A stretch of DNA of 64,000 bases from Megaustenia siamemsis (Eukaryota > Mollusca > Gastropoda > Stylommatophora > Ariophantidae), in contig JAVIAB010000051.1 of assembly GCA_032433765.1 (NCBI GenBank), positions 151,577,276 to 151,641,275 of the forward strand. The letters run 5' to 3'. Positions 10,377 to 20,929 of this stretch are shown in pieces (position 1 is the first letter of the stretch; each line of letters begins with the position of its first letter). The notes beneath the pieces were generated by a model. The model was not told the origin of the DNA and did not search any database. It saw nothing but the letters and a program-made list of their open reading frames with translations. The translations under genes and the position numbers were made by a program.

Positions 10377-10714
10377 CATCCTTCCAGCGCAACTAGACAT
10401 CGTAAAGTGCGATGGGGTCGCCCTAGGGGGGCGTTTCTTTCGCCATCCATCTCTAATTTTAGCGAGATGTTCGTTCTTATCTAATGAGTCTATGCCTACC
10501 AACTTTGCTTCTCTTATAAATGTCTTTTTAGTGTCTCTCTAGGCTTACTCTTTTTTCTGTATCATAATGTTTCCTATAGATAACCATGTTGTGGAATTCT
10601 CTTGTTGTCTCTTCTCAGCGCATATTCGGCATATGTCCATCCGCTCTTTCTAATTGTAGATGAGATCACAAGGTTTGCCCATTTTACCGCATTTCTCTCG
10701 CAAGTAGGGCACGC
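10377..10714. other. Non-coding stretch
   Basis: No element or array recognised. Small ORFs on both strands have no domain-like content. Confidence 0.4.
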
Positions 10715-10790
10715 ACAATCTTTCTCTCTCGAGGCCGGTGTCTTGCCCCGAGACCAACCAGTTCCCCCTATGGAACACGTGAGAACAAAC
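10715..10790 (-). mobile_element. SINE-B head fragment
   Basis: CTCTCGAGGCCGGTGTCTTG followed by CCCCGAGACCAACCAGTTCC matches the head of SINE-B at 20860-20902 and 57200-57249. The B box is lost. Confidence 0.45.
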
Positions 10791-11099
10791 AAGAGGTAGT
10801 TGCGATTTGAAAGCAATCATGGAACAGATATGATATGTGACAACAAATGATAGGAAACTCAGTATGCACACCTTTGCAAATAGAAGAAATCTGAGCATCA
10901 GAAACGGACCCGTCAAGCAAGTGTTTCTGCTCCTTTTGCATCTTGACATTCTGATGGTGGGAGCAATAGCAGGTGAGCCTTCCTGGATCATAGCTCCCAG
11001 GCGTCGGCCTCCTGTTACGTCAGAGCCTGAAAGCTCACGAGATGTCAAGAACATTTGGATGAGACTAGCCTGCACGAAACGCGTGACCGTAAAACTGTA

Positions 11100-11359
11100 A
11101 AGTAAGTCAAGTACCCCCGTCACGCCAAGTGGCGTATAGGGAAATATGGTGTTAGTGACCCTATATTTTACAGACCTTCAGCACATGATTTTTGGGGTAT
11201 TATGGTCAGTATTACGCCCGTGCTGCTTTACTGTCACATAAAAAAAATCCGGTACCCATTTAAGGCTGGATGAACCCGGAAGCCGTCGGTTGGGATCGAA
11301 CCCTACCCCTTGTCCTTTGTAGTCCAGTTCACTAACCACTGAGCTATCGCGGCTCCCTG
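11100..11359 (-). mobile_element. SINE-A, full-length with perfect target duplication
   Basis: Complete head, B box, body and 3' hairpin on the minus strand. It is flanked by an exact 13-bp duplication, CCGTAAAACTGTA, at 11087-11099 and 11360-11372, which fixes both ends and shows a fairly recent insertion. Confidence 0.95.
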
Positions 11360-11742
11360 CCGTAAAACTGTACTCAGCTTAATTAGCCCCGTCTGATAAA
11401 TGAAGAGAAATGTGTGTCCCTTTTTTCAGGGAATCGGTTGGAGAGGGGAGGATACGTTAAGTGTGACTGAATGGTTAGTGTGTTTACTACCAACGGTAAG
11501 GGTCTGGGTACATTTCCAAGATGTGGTGGCAAAGTTGTTTGTTTTCTTCAGGCTAACGCATCGTAAGTGTTTACCTAGACTGTGAGTAGAAAGCAGTATG
11601 GGTAAGATAAGTCTGTAGTGGTCATACTGTTGTCATCAGGATATCATTGCTCGCCGGCGACTGAGTAAATATATTTTTACAATAGTTATTTTATGCAAGT
11701 CTCAGAGACAATTTGTTTTTATCTGAACTACTGACCATATCT

Positions 11743-11949
11743 AAAGGACAAGAGCGATCCTGATTGATGGCTTCCAGGTTCACCCAGCCTTTAATGAGTA
11801 CCGGATTTTTTTTTCTGGGAATGTAAAGCGGCACGGGTGTAATATCGACCACATCACCCAAAAATCAAATGCTCAAGGTCTGTAAAAATTATGGTCACTA
11901 ACACCATATTCCCTATACGCCACTTGGCGCGACGGGCTTCTTGACTTTA
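11743..11949 (+). mobile_element. SINE-A, 5'-truncated
   Basis: Starts inside the head (AAAGGACAAGAGCG), lacking the A box, and runs to the 3' end with CGCCACTTGGCGCGACGGG. An exact 13-bp duplication, ACTGACCATATCT, lies at 11730-11742 and 11950-11962. The truncation with a perfect duplication indicates target-primed reverse transcription starting from the conserved 3' end. Confidence 0.92.
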
Positions 11950-12130
11950 ACTGACCATATCTCAGAAGAGCAAATGTTCCATTACTGTTAAGAGAGATAA
12001 TCACACAATATAAATTAAAAATATTAATATTAAATACAATGCCAGGCCGCGTCTAGAGCTGCAGAGAACATGTAAAATAAACACAAAACCGTATAAAACA
12101 GCAAACTAATAGAAAGACTAGACAAACTAC

Positions 12131-12155
12131 GACGTTTCGGAAAGGCCTTCATCAG
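12131..12155 (-). ncRNA. Hammerhead-ribozyme-like motif (candidate 1)
   Basis: The complement reads CTGATGA, a short hairpin (GG...CC), then GAAAC and GTC. This is the order of the hammerhead core (CUGANGA, stem II, GAAA, GUC) with a minimal stem III, as described for Penelope-like elements. One extra A stands between CUGATGA and the stem, so activity is doubtful. Confidence 0.4.
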
Positions 12156-12171
12156 GTACACAACTGCTAAG

Positions 12172-12250
12172 AGAACCGCGGCAGCTCAGTGGTTAGAACT
12201 GGACCACTATCTAAGAACAGGTGGGGGTTCGACACAGCCCCCCTCAGACC
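12172..12250 (+). mobile_element. tRNA-like SINE head
   Basis: GCGGCAGCTCAGTGGTTAGA (A-box-like) and GTGGGGGTTCGACACAG (B-box-like) lie about 32 bp apart. The body after the head differs from SINE-A, so it is a separate family or a decayed copy. Confidence 0.5.
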
Positions 12251-12394
12251 TTCATTTCTTACCATGGCCCCCATGTCCTTTCGTGGACAACAAAAAAATA
12301 TCACGACGTAGACGCTTCTTTTTGGCTGTGAAACGTGGAGAACAACAACATTGACAATCATGAAGATACAGACTTTTATTAATGCATGCTGCTT

Positions 12395-12950
12395 CTTCAG
12401 CTCCCTCCGGAGCATAGGTCTTCAACAAACACTTTCCAAGTCGTTCTGTTTCTTGCAATTCTTTTAAGATCATTCCATGTCTTCACCATCATCTTCATCT
12501 CTGCTTCTATCTGTCTTCACCAAGAATTCCTTGGTCTTCCTCTTTGTCTTTTCTCCCTGGGGATTCCAAAAAGGGCCTGTTGTGTAATACTCTCATTTGG
12601 CTTCCGCAGTGTGTGTCCTATCCAGTGCCATCGTCTTCGCTGTATCTCTTTATCCACTGGTATTTGACTGGTACATTTCCAGAATTCTTTTTTAGTGAAT
12701 TTGTCCTGTTATTTCCATCCTTTTATTCTGCATAAGCATCCATTAATGAAAGTCTGTATCTTCATGATTGTCAATTTTGTTGTTCTCCATGTTTCACAGC
12801 CATATAATAGGACTGACTTAACAATGGAGTTGAACATTTTTATTTTGTATGTAACCTAATTTCTTTGGACTTCCATATGTTTCCCAGTGCAACAAAAGCT
12901 CCTCTTGATTTTGATATCCTTATTTTGGTATCGTTTTCTGGATGCTTACG
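12395..12950 (-). pseudogene. LINE-3 C-terminal fragment (left arm of inverted pair)
   Basis: The minus strand carries the LINE-3 end: R-R-W-W-I-G-H-T-like and GRPRNSW-like coding sequence, then ATGATCTTAAAAGAATTGCA and TTGGAAAG, followed by a single tail unit (GTGTTTGTTGAAGACCTATG...) and GAAGAAGC. It is inverted relative to 12951-13402. Frames are broken. Confidence 0.75.
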
Positions 12951-13250
12951 CAGAATAAAGGGATGGAAATGGCAGGACAATATCACTAACAAAGAATTAT
13001 GGAAATGTACCAGTCAAATACCAGTGGATAAAGAGATACAGCGAAGACGATGGCGCTAGATAGGACATACACTGCAGAAGCCAACTAAGAGTATTACACA
13101 ACAGGCCCTTTTTTGGAATCCCCAGGGGAAAAGACAAAGAGGAAGACCAAGGAATTCTTGGAGAAGACAAATAAAGGAAGAGTTGATGATGATTCGGAAG
13201 ACATTGGAATGATCTTAAAAGAATGGCAAAAAACAGAACGACTTGGAAAG
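12951..13250 (+). pseudogene. LINE-3 C-terminal fragment (right arm of inverted pair)
   Basis: Encodes, with frame changes, GWKWQDNITNKELWKCTSQI, then sequence for R-R-W-R-W-I-G-H-T-L-R-K-P, GKRQRGRPRNSWRRQIKEE, and an end that reads as W-N-D-L-K-R-M-A-K-N-R-T-T-W-K in one frame. This block is the usual C-terminus of RTE-like LINE ORFs in animals (known family feature). The tail array follows at once. Confidence 0.8.
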
Positions 13251-13402
13251 TGTTTGTTGAAGACCTATGCTCCACAGGGAGCTGAAAGTGTTTGTTGAAG
13301 ACCTATGCTCCACAGGGAGCTGAAAGTGTTTGTTGAAGACCTATGCTCCACAGGGAGCTGAAAGTGTTTGTTGAAGACCTATGCTCCACAGGGAGCTGAA
13401 AG
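13251..13402 (+). repeat. LINE-3 tail repeats, four copies
   Basis: Four 38-bp units (GTGTTTGTTGAAGACCTATG plus CTCCACAGGGAGCTGAAA). In the LINE-3 frame the first unit reads V-F-V-E-D-L-C-S-T-G-S-stop, so the repeat is a duplication of the last codons of the LINE ORF. The array ends in GGTAGAAGTAGAAGAAGA. Confidence 0.92.
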
Positions 13403-13439
13403 GTAGAAGTAGAAGAAGACGCTTCTTTCTTGCTATTAT

Positions 13440-13922
13440 ATAGTATTATTTATATATATGTATGTGTTTATGTGGTGTATGTGTGATGTATGTGTAGTGT
13501 GTTTGTGATGTTTGTGGTGTGTGTAGTAGGTATGTGTGATATTTGTAATGTGAGTGTGGTATGTGTGATGTGCATGATTTGTGTGTGTGGCGTGTGTGTG
13601 TGGTGTGTGTGATGTATGTATGGCATCTATGTACATGTGGTGTGGGTAGCATGTATGTATGTGGTGTATGTAGTGGGTGTGTGTGTGTGGTGTATGTGTG
13701 CTGTGTATGTAGTATGCATGTGTTTAGTATTTGTATGTGATGTGTACTATGTGTGTGTATGTGTGGGGCGTGTGTAAAGAGAGAGTGTGTGTGTGGCGTG
13801 TGTAAAAAAATGTGTGTGCGTATGTCTGTGTTGTGTATGATGTGTTTGTGTGTGTGGTGTGTGTGCGTGTGTGTGTGTGTAGTGAGTGTGTGTGTGATGT
13901 GTTTGTGTGTACGGTGTAAGTT
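13440..13922. repeat. (TG)-rich cryptic simple repeat
   Basis: TGTGGTG/TGTGATG words for about 480 bp. Both strands stay open by chance (His/Thr- or Val/Cys-rich frames). No gene. Confidence 0.93.
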
Positions 13923-14039
13923 TAATAATGATTAATTAATATAATTAATAAATTTAGATAAATATGAATATTGAAACAAAAATATTTTAATAAATTAAAC
14001 TTGGAGTACCAATACAGGGCAGGTGAAAAGGTTAAACAG

Positions 14040-14420
14040 CTTTCATGTGCGTTGCCTTCGAAAGATAATGAACATAAAATGGCAGGACAAAGTAACCAAC
14101 TCTAATGTCTTACAACGAGTCAAATTCCCATCGATCATGGCAACACTTAGGAGTCGGTGATAATGGTGGCTGGGTCATGTAAGAAGAATGACAAACTCTC
14201 GTATTCCCAAACAAATATTGTATTGCGAACTTAAAGACGGAAAGAAACCAAAGGACAGACCAGTGCTGGGATGTGAAGATGTTTGCAGGGCTTCCTGAAG
14301 AAATTCTCCATCAGCGAAAGAAACTGGGAAATTCTGGGTGCTGATCGTAGATTATGGAAAACAAAAACACAAAAATATCACATCAACTTTTGAGGCAGTG
14401 CTGAGTTAAATTCAGAAGAC
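14040..14420 (+). pseudogene. LINE-4 C-terminal fragment
   Basis: In-frame pieces read NIKWQDKVTNSNVLQRVKFP, WWLGHVRRMTNSRIPKQILY and CELKDGKKPKDRP, the usual end of LINE reverse transcriptases with WLGHVRRM. Stops split the frame. It ends before 14430 in an AAAAGGCGCC-type sequence. Confidence 0.75.
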
Positions 14421-14659
14421 AAAAGGCGCCGGAGAGAGGAGACGAGGCCAGAAACCAAAAATAGATATTGTTCGCTCTACGGATGGATCTGACTATCCAA
14501 TATTGGCAGATTCATCCACTAGAGAAGCTGTTCAGCAAAGCAGCATCCAGAATAAGACACTAGTATTTTTTTACCTAACTATTGACTTATTATGATTTCT
14601 TGTTATTAACTGTCTGTCAAGACACCAAAGGTCAACGTATATATCAGATATGCATCTTC

Positions 14660-14895
14660 TTCTACTTTCTTTCATCATTTGCCTTTAAGCGTCGAGTGGG
14701 AGATATCATTTACAGTCTTTTGTTCTTCTGTTCGCCTGTGCTGCTGTTATGTTTCCTAGTGTTTATAATATTCCAGCAATCCATCTTTTTCATGGTCGTC
14801 ACTTGGGTCTGGTGTTCTTGCAACATTTATTGAGGGTTCGTTGAGTTGTGTTTTGATTACTCTACCTTGCCACGTGGCCAAACCATTTATTTGTT
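14660..14895 (-). pseudogene. LINE-1 3' fragment
   Basis: Matches 3960-4190 (GCGTCGAGTGGGAGATATCA ...). It carries the sequence after the G-R-P-R-K-R-W block and runs into a (TC)n(TA)n tract. Confidence 0.75.
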
Positions 14896-14897
14896 GT

Positions 14898-14914
14898 TTC
14901 TCTCTCTCTCTATC

Positions 14915-14996
<82 letters not shown>

Positions 14997-15260
14997 TATA
15001 TAAATAAAAGAAGTAAAGTGCCCCGTCACGCCAAGTGGCGTATAGGGATTATGGTGTTGGTGACTATAAATTTTACAGACCTTCGGGACATGATTTTTGG
15101 GGGAATGTGGTCGGTATTACGCCCGTGCCGCTTTACTTTCCCAGAAAAAAAATCCGGTACCCATTAAAGGATGGTGAACCGGAAGTCGTCGATTGGGATC
15201 GAACCCTACCTCTTGTCCTTTGTAGTCAAGTTCACTAATTACTGAGCTGTCGCTCTTCCC

Positions 15261-15306
<46 letters not shown>
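14898..15306. repeat. (TC)n/(TA)n microsatellite split by a SINE
   Basis: TC repeats (14898-14958) and TA repeats (14958-15003) continue as TA repeats at 15262-15306 after the SINE-A copy, so the SINE landed in a TA tract. Confidence 0.92.
15011..15261 (-). mobile_element. SINE-A in a TA microsatellite
   Basis: Full body and B box (GGTTCGATCCC on the minus strand), a diverged head (GACAGCTCAGTAATTAG) and the CGCCACTTGGCG hairpin. The target duplication cannot be told apart from the TA repeats. Confidence 0.9.
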
Positions 15307-15310
<4 letters not shown>

Positions 15311-15710
15311 ACAAAATACAGTTACATAGAAATGTATGCGAAAATATGACGGTTGTAAGAACAATAAACTCAGCTGTCAAAATCAAGGATTCCCCTATTG
15401 TGTTAGGTTTTCCTTCTTAGCCTATCTGTTTGGATATTTTGTCAGAAACAATGAAACCTTTGACATTAACATTTGTAGATGTCTGAACAGACATTTTCTT
15501 CAGGGCTACGTCTGTCCGGATTGAAAGTGATTTCCCAAAGCACAAAACAAATTCCGGTGGTTTATCTATTGTGTCTTTATCAGTAGTTTTCAAATGCTTC
15601 TGGTCACATTTAGATGACCAGATACTTTCAATGGAAAGTGTAATATTGCAAATTAACACAAGGGTTTTGTCTGCTCATGCAGTGATGGGAGAAATCCGTA
15701 GTCAAGGTCA

Positions 15711-16018
15711 TCATCATCATTGAGTGCCGTCTCCGCATCAAAGGTTGGCTACCATGGAGCGCCATTCCACTCTGTCTCTTGCTTTGATGGTGCAGATTGT
15801 CATAGGTTGACTTGTCCATCTTTTGATGTTACTCGTCCATGTTAGTTTTGGTCTGCCTTTGCCTCTTTTACCTTGTATTTTCCCTTCCAATATTACTTTT
15901 ACTCGGCTGTTGTGTCTTTTAATATGCCCCCAAAATGTCATTTGTCTTATTCTAATTGTGTTTAGTAGTTCTCTTATCATTTTTATTTGTTTTAAAACTT
16001 CATCGTTTGTTTTCTATA
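15711..16018 (-). pseudogene. LINE-2 C-terminal fragment
   Basis: The minus strand encodes LLNTIRIRQMTFWGHIKRHN, VILEGKIQGKRGKGRPKLTW and ARDRVEWRSMVANL, then a (TGA)n tail (TCATCATCAT at 15711). Close to 6141-6500 and 46990-47300. Confidence 0.85.
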
Positions 16019-16099
16019 GCTAAGATACTCGATTGAGTATTGTCGATATTTCTTCTTTGCTGAGGTATCGTCTAGATTCAGTATCGAGATATTTGAAGC

Positions 16100-18092
16100 A
16101 AATAAAGTTATAAATACAACTTGTGAGTACATAATGTTATAAATACATCTTGTGAGTACATAATGTTATAAATACATCTTGTGAGTGCATAATGTAATAT
16201 ATATACATCTTGTGAGTACATAATGTTATAAATACATCTTGTGAGTGCATAATGTTATAAATACATCTTGTGAGTGCATAATGTTATAAATACATCTTGT
16301 GAGTGCATAATGTTATAAATACAATTTGTAAGTACATAATCATCATCAAGTACCGGACCTAGTGGCGTAGGAGTGGCATGCCTCTCCACAACTTTCGATC
16401 TCGACAGCTATTTATCATTTCTGTTGTTGACCTTCTGCCAAGCCATTTTCTTAAGCTGTCTGTTATTTTTTCTCTTTGCATCCCTCTATCTCTTCGTCCC
16501 TCAATTTTTCCAGTTGTTACAATATATTCCAGTTGCTCTCTTCTCATTACATGCCCAAAAAATGATGATTGTTTCTTCCTAATTTTGGAAATTAGCTCTC
16601 TTTTTGTTTTGACCTCTCTCAGAACATTTTCATTACTCTTCTTAGCTGTCCATGGTATTCTCAACATTCTTCTGTAAAACCACATTTCTACAACCTCCAG
16701 TGATTTTCTTGTCTGTTGTTCTCGTGTCCTTGATTCACATCCATATATTAAGACTGGCTCTACGTAACATCTAAGAGCTCTTTTTCTTGTTTCTGTTGTC
16801 AAAAATGGATTGCATAGTATCTTCCTCATTTTTTTGGAAAGCTGCTTTTGCCTGAGCCATTCTGCATCTCACCTCTTTTGTACATCTTCCGCCTGAGGTT
16901 AACAAAGTTCCCAAATATTTAAATTCATTTACCTGTTTTAATATTGTTCCATTTTTCTTTATTTTGCACTGAGGTGATGTCTTTTTCTTTGTTGTTACCA
17001 TTACCTCTGTCTTTTTGCTATTTAGGCTGAGTCTTTTATTTTTGCTTTCATTCACTATAATGTCCAACATTTCTTGTAACTCATTTTCACTCTTAGCTAT
17101 TAAGACTGTATCATCAGCTTAGATTATTTATATTATGACCTCCAATTGTTATTCCAGGCATGCCTCTTATGGATCTTAAAATAATCTCACTATAAATATT
17201 AAACAAATCTGGTGACAGCACACAACCTTGTCTAACACCCTGTTTTATTTGTTGAAACATTCCCAATTGGTTTCCAGTTCTTATGGCCGCTGTTTGTCGC
17301 CAGTACATGTTCTTTATTATTCTAAGATCTTTGCTGTCTACGTTTATGCTTTCTAAAATGTTGATTACTTCTTGGTGCTTTACTTTGTCAAATGCCTTGG
17401 TGTAATCTATTAAACATAGGTATAGATCTGTTTTCATCTCTATGGCTCTTTCTACTAAAGATCTTATGATATAAATGGCATCGCTTGTTCCTTTATCTCT
17501 AACAAAACCACACTGTTCATCGCTAATTTCTGGACTGATTTTGTTTCGCACTCTTCGCATGATGATTCTTAGTAATATCTTAGTCATATGACTCATAAGG
17601 CTTATTGTGCGATGATCATCGCATTCCATCGCATCCGATTTCTTTGGTAGGGCTATGAATATTGATTTGAGCATGTCATCCGCTTTTGTAGATATCATTC
17701 AATATTTTTGTTATTATTTCTATTCCAAAATAACCCATGGCTTCAATCTCTTCTTTAGTTATATTATCTGGTCCAGGAGCTTTCCTGCTTTCATATTGCG
17801 CAATGCGTTTTCCACTTCTTCTCTGAGTATTTCTGGTCCTTCTCCGCTATCCTTAATATTTACTTCCGTTCGTTCATCATTATAAAGATCTTTAATGTAT
17901 TCTGTCCATCGTTCCCTTATGTTTTCTTGATCAATCAACAGTTCTCTTTCCTTTGATCTAAGACATCCAGTTTTTTTATCGCGTTTTATATAAGTACATA
18001 ATGTTATAAATACATCTTGTAAGTGCATAATGTTATAAATACAACATGTAAGTGCCTACTGTTATGAATACATCTTGTAAGTGCATAATCAT
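16100..18092. repeat. 29-bp minisatellite split by a LINE
   Basis: Units of TTGTGAGTACATAATGTTAT plus AAATACATC occupy 16100-16336 and resume at 17986-18092. LINE-5 lies between. AAGTACATAAT occurs on both sides of the LINE, as expected for insertion into the array. Confidence 0.9.
16337..17985 (-). pseudogene. LINE-5 reverse transcriptase (RTE-like), most complete copy
   Basis: Minus strand, in order: RERWTEYIKDLYNDERTEVN (upstream of RT), HRTISLMSHMTKILLRI, CGFVRDKGTSDAI, motif A CLIDYTKAFDKV, GVRQGCVLSPDLFNIYSE, then a lesion at the Y-A-D-D site near 17117, NSKKTEVMV, EFKYLGTLLTSGGR, EMWFYRRMLRIPWT, SSFFGHVMRREQLEYIV and a (GAT)n-type tail (ATCATCATC at 16339). Several frame changes. The endonuclease domain is absent, so the copy is 5'-truncated. 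The short tail and protein order fit the RTE clade. Relatives lie at 30056, 36848 and 54032. Confidence 0.88.
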
Positions 18093-18534
18093 AACAAAAA
18101 TTATTATCGTCACACTTTCTATCCACAAAAGAAACCACCATATACCACTATATAGACCCACATATTAAGGGAGCACAACATATTTTTTCGACATTAAGAA
18201 ATTGAAGACAGGAAACGAAAAAAGGACCTACAAAGCTTCGTCTGAGCTTATTTTCGTTCTTTAATGTTCTGATTGACAAACCTGTAGGTCTGTTCTAAAC
18301 TTCTTCGACATGTGTCCACACACCTTGCATGTGGCTAAAGAGAACAGGACAGCGAGGCTAGGCAGCGGTCGAGTTGGGGTGGAGAGAGAGATAGAATGGA
18401 AAATAATGTTACCGAAGACCAATCACGATTGGTCACTTTTAGTATCTGTCAGATACTTCTGATATGACTTCTCCTCTTCATTTTCCTCTTGGGACGAAGA
18501 CGGCACGTAGGACGGATGTCATAGATCAATACTG
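18093..18534. other. Non-coding stretch
   Basis: No element or ORF recognised. The last part (from 18500) leads into the 25-bp satellite. Confidence 0.45.
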
Positions 18535-18539
18535 TTGAC

Positions 18540-19675
18540 AATTTGTGCTAGTTCTTGTCAGTCGTCATTGTGCTAGTTCTTGTCAGTCTTCATTGTGCTA
18601 GTTCTTGTCAATCTTCATTGTGCTAGTTCTTGTCAGTCTTCATTGTGCTAGTTCTTGTCAGTCTTCATTGTGCTAGTTCTTGTCAGTCTTCATTGTGCTA
18701 GTTCTTGTCAATCTTCATTGTGCTAGTTCTTGTCAGTCTTCAGTTTGCTAGTTCTTGTCAATCTTCATTGTGCTAGTTCTTGTCAGTCTTCATTGTGCTA
18801 GTTCTTGTCAGTCTTCATTGTGCTAGTTCTTGTCAGTCTTCATTGTGCTAGTTCTTGTCAGTCTTCATTGTGCTAGTTCTTGTCAGTCTTCATTGTGCTA
18901 GTTCTTGTCAGTCTTCATTGTGCTAGTTCTTGTCAGTCTTCATTGTGCTAGTTCTTGTCAGTCTTCATTGTGCTAGTTCTTGTCAGTATTCATTGTGCTA
19001 GTTCTTGTCAGTCTTCATTGTGCTAGTTCTTGTCAGTCTTCATTGTGCTAGTTCTTGTCAGTCTTCATTGTGCTAGTTCTTGTCAATCTTCATTGTGCTA
19101 GTTCGTGTCAGTCTTCATTGTGCTAGTTCGTGTCAGTCTTCATTGTGCTAGTTCTTGTCAATCTTCATTGTGCTAGTTCTTGTCAGTCTTCATTGTGCTA
19201 GTTCTTGTCAGTATTCATTGTGCTAGTTCTTGTCAGTCTTCATTGTGCTAGTTCTTGTCAGTCTTCATTGTGCTAGTTCTTGTCAGTCTTCATTGTGCTA
19301 GTTCTTGCCAGTCTTCATTGTGCTAGTTCTTGTCAGTATTCATTGTGCTAGTCTTGTCAGTATTCATTGTGCTAGTTCTTGTCAGTATTCATTGTGCTAA
19401 TTCTTGTCAGTCTTCATTGTGCTAGTTCTTGTCAGTCTTCATTGTGCTAGTTCTTGTCAGTATTCATTGTACTAGTTCTTGTCAGTCTTCATTGTGCTAG
19501 TTCTTGTCAGTCTTCAATGTGCTAGTTCTTGTCAGTATTCATTGTGCTAGTTCTTGTCAGTATTCATTGTGCTAGTTCTTGTCAGTCTTCATTGTGCTAG
19601 TTCTTGTCAGTCTTCATTGTGCTAGTTCTTGTCAGTATGCATTGTGCTAGTTTTTGTCAGTCTTCATTGTAGTAG
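18540..19675. repeat. 25-bp satellite, about 45 copies
   Basis: Unit CATTGTGCTAGTTCTTGTCA plus GTCTT. Variants AATCTT and GTATTC are spread through the array, with GTATTC concentrated in the 3' third, so turnover is local. One copy near 19350 has lost a T. Confidence 0.96.
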
Positions 19676-19680
19676 TCCCT

Positions 19681-20089
19681 TGTTTGAGCTCACATAGTTC
19701 TGCGAAGCACATTTCTTGTTGCTTTCACTGATATGCGATGCTAATGAAACAATTCATTGAGTGGAAACAAGTGATACCTGAGCGCTGTGTTCTACAAACA
19801 TACGTATCCATATGCATGGTCTCCTAGTCTCCTGCCGTGCCCACTCCCCACCCTCTTGTATGCGATTTTTACCCGTAGCAACCCACCCACTTGGGCCATA
19901 CGAGATGAGAAACATTGCTCCACGTTGCGTGAAGGGATTCGTTCTTTTATTACTGTTATGTAAGTATTCTCAGGAATACTGGGCTGCACACACTTGAATA
20001 CAATTTCAAAAGCACACATATGCACATAAAACAACCATACGTACATTTGACGTACTGTATACATTTTATTATATTGATATTGTAATGCA
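19681..20089. other. Non-coding stretch
   Basis: No array or element recognised. Short ORFs on both strands have no domain-like features. Confidence 0.4.
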
Positions 20090-20288
20090 CACACACACAC
20101 ACACACATTCAGATACACATAGACTCACGCACATGTTCACTTACATGCACGAGCAATAAACACACAGACACGCACGAAAACACACAGACACGCATGGACG
20201 CATTTGTAATTTCACACACAGGCTCGTCATTAATGCTTGCTTTATATTTAATAAATTGACGTGCAGCGTTTTGAAATTGAATGAACAT

Positions 20289-20342
<54 letters not shown>
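20088..20342. repeat. (AC)n and (GA)n microsatellites
   Basis: AC repeats at 20088-20107, an ACACAGACACGC-type stretch to about 20200, and a pure GA run at 20293-20340. Confidence 0.93.
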
Positions 20343-20344
<2 letters not shown>

Positions 20345-20564
20345 ATGATTTTAATAAGTTAAATTTAATTCCTTTCATTTGTATCTCTCCCTCGATAAGT
20401 TAACTACATAGGAGGAGATGATAAAGTTAAGAACACACACACGCACACAAAGCACATAATACGAACAGTAGTGTACTGTAACGGAAATTATATTGTTGAA
20501 AGTCGTTTGATACCTTTGGGGCTCCCGAGAATACTGTGATATTTACTTTTCCTTATGTCAGTTT

Positions 20565-20902
20565 TGTTGCTGTTTTTTTTTTTTTCGTTCACCAACTTTC
20601 ACCTATGGCGAAGTCCCTAGAGTCTAGGAACTGAATTTTGTGTGCTAATCCGTTTCACCCTTGCAGCCGGGTGGACAGGGGTCCCTCGCCGTACAGGTAG
20701 ATAACTCCATTTCAGATATACTCATATTTTTTTTCGTCGATGAGTGATTGACGTTTCAAGCCGGGCCTCGCTGCTGAGACCAGGGGTGGTTGCCGTTGAG
20801 AGAAATCATAAATAAACATCACAACCGCTGCAGCCGGGATTTGAACCCACAACCTCTCTGCCTCGAGGCCGGCGTCTTGCCTCGAAACCAACAAGTCCCC
20901 CG
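20565..20902 (-). mobile_element. SINE-B, full-length
   Basis: Minus strand: head GGGGGACTTGTTGGTTTCGA and a B box GGTTCAAATCC, then a body with GCGAGGCCCGGCTTGAAACG and ATTCAGTTCCTAGACTCTAG, ending in TTGGTGAACGAAAAAA. Flanked by a 12-bp duplication, TTATGTCAGTTT (20553-20564) and TTACGTCAGTTT (20903-20914). The class II (Leu/Ser-like) tRNA origin of the head is inferred from its length. The ORF reading LVSRQDAGLEAERLWVQIPA is just the head in frame. Confidence 0.85.
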
Positions 20903-20929
20903 TTACGTCAGTTTAACGCTCCCCCCCCC

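Noticed and set aside
13436..13935. Cys/Val-rich and His/Thr-rich ORFs
   Set aside because: Translation of TG-rich simple sequence.
16359..17885. Plus-strand ORFs with many Leu/Ser/Phe residues overlapping LINE-5
   Set aside because: Antisense shadows of the minus-strand reverse transcriptase; no domain of their own.
20712..20894. Small protein LVSRQDAGLEAERLWVQIPA and its twin at 57.1 kb
   Set aside because: It is the SINE-B tRNA-like head read in frame; it recurs only with the SINE.
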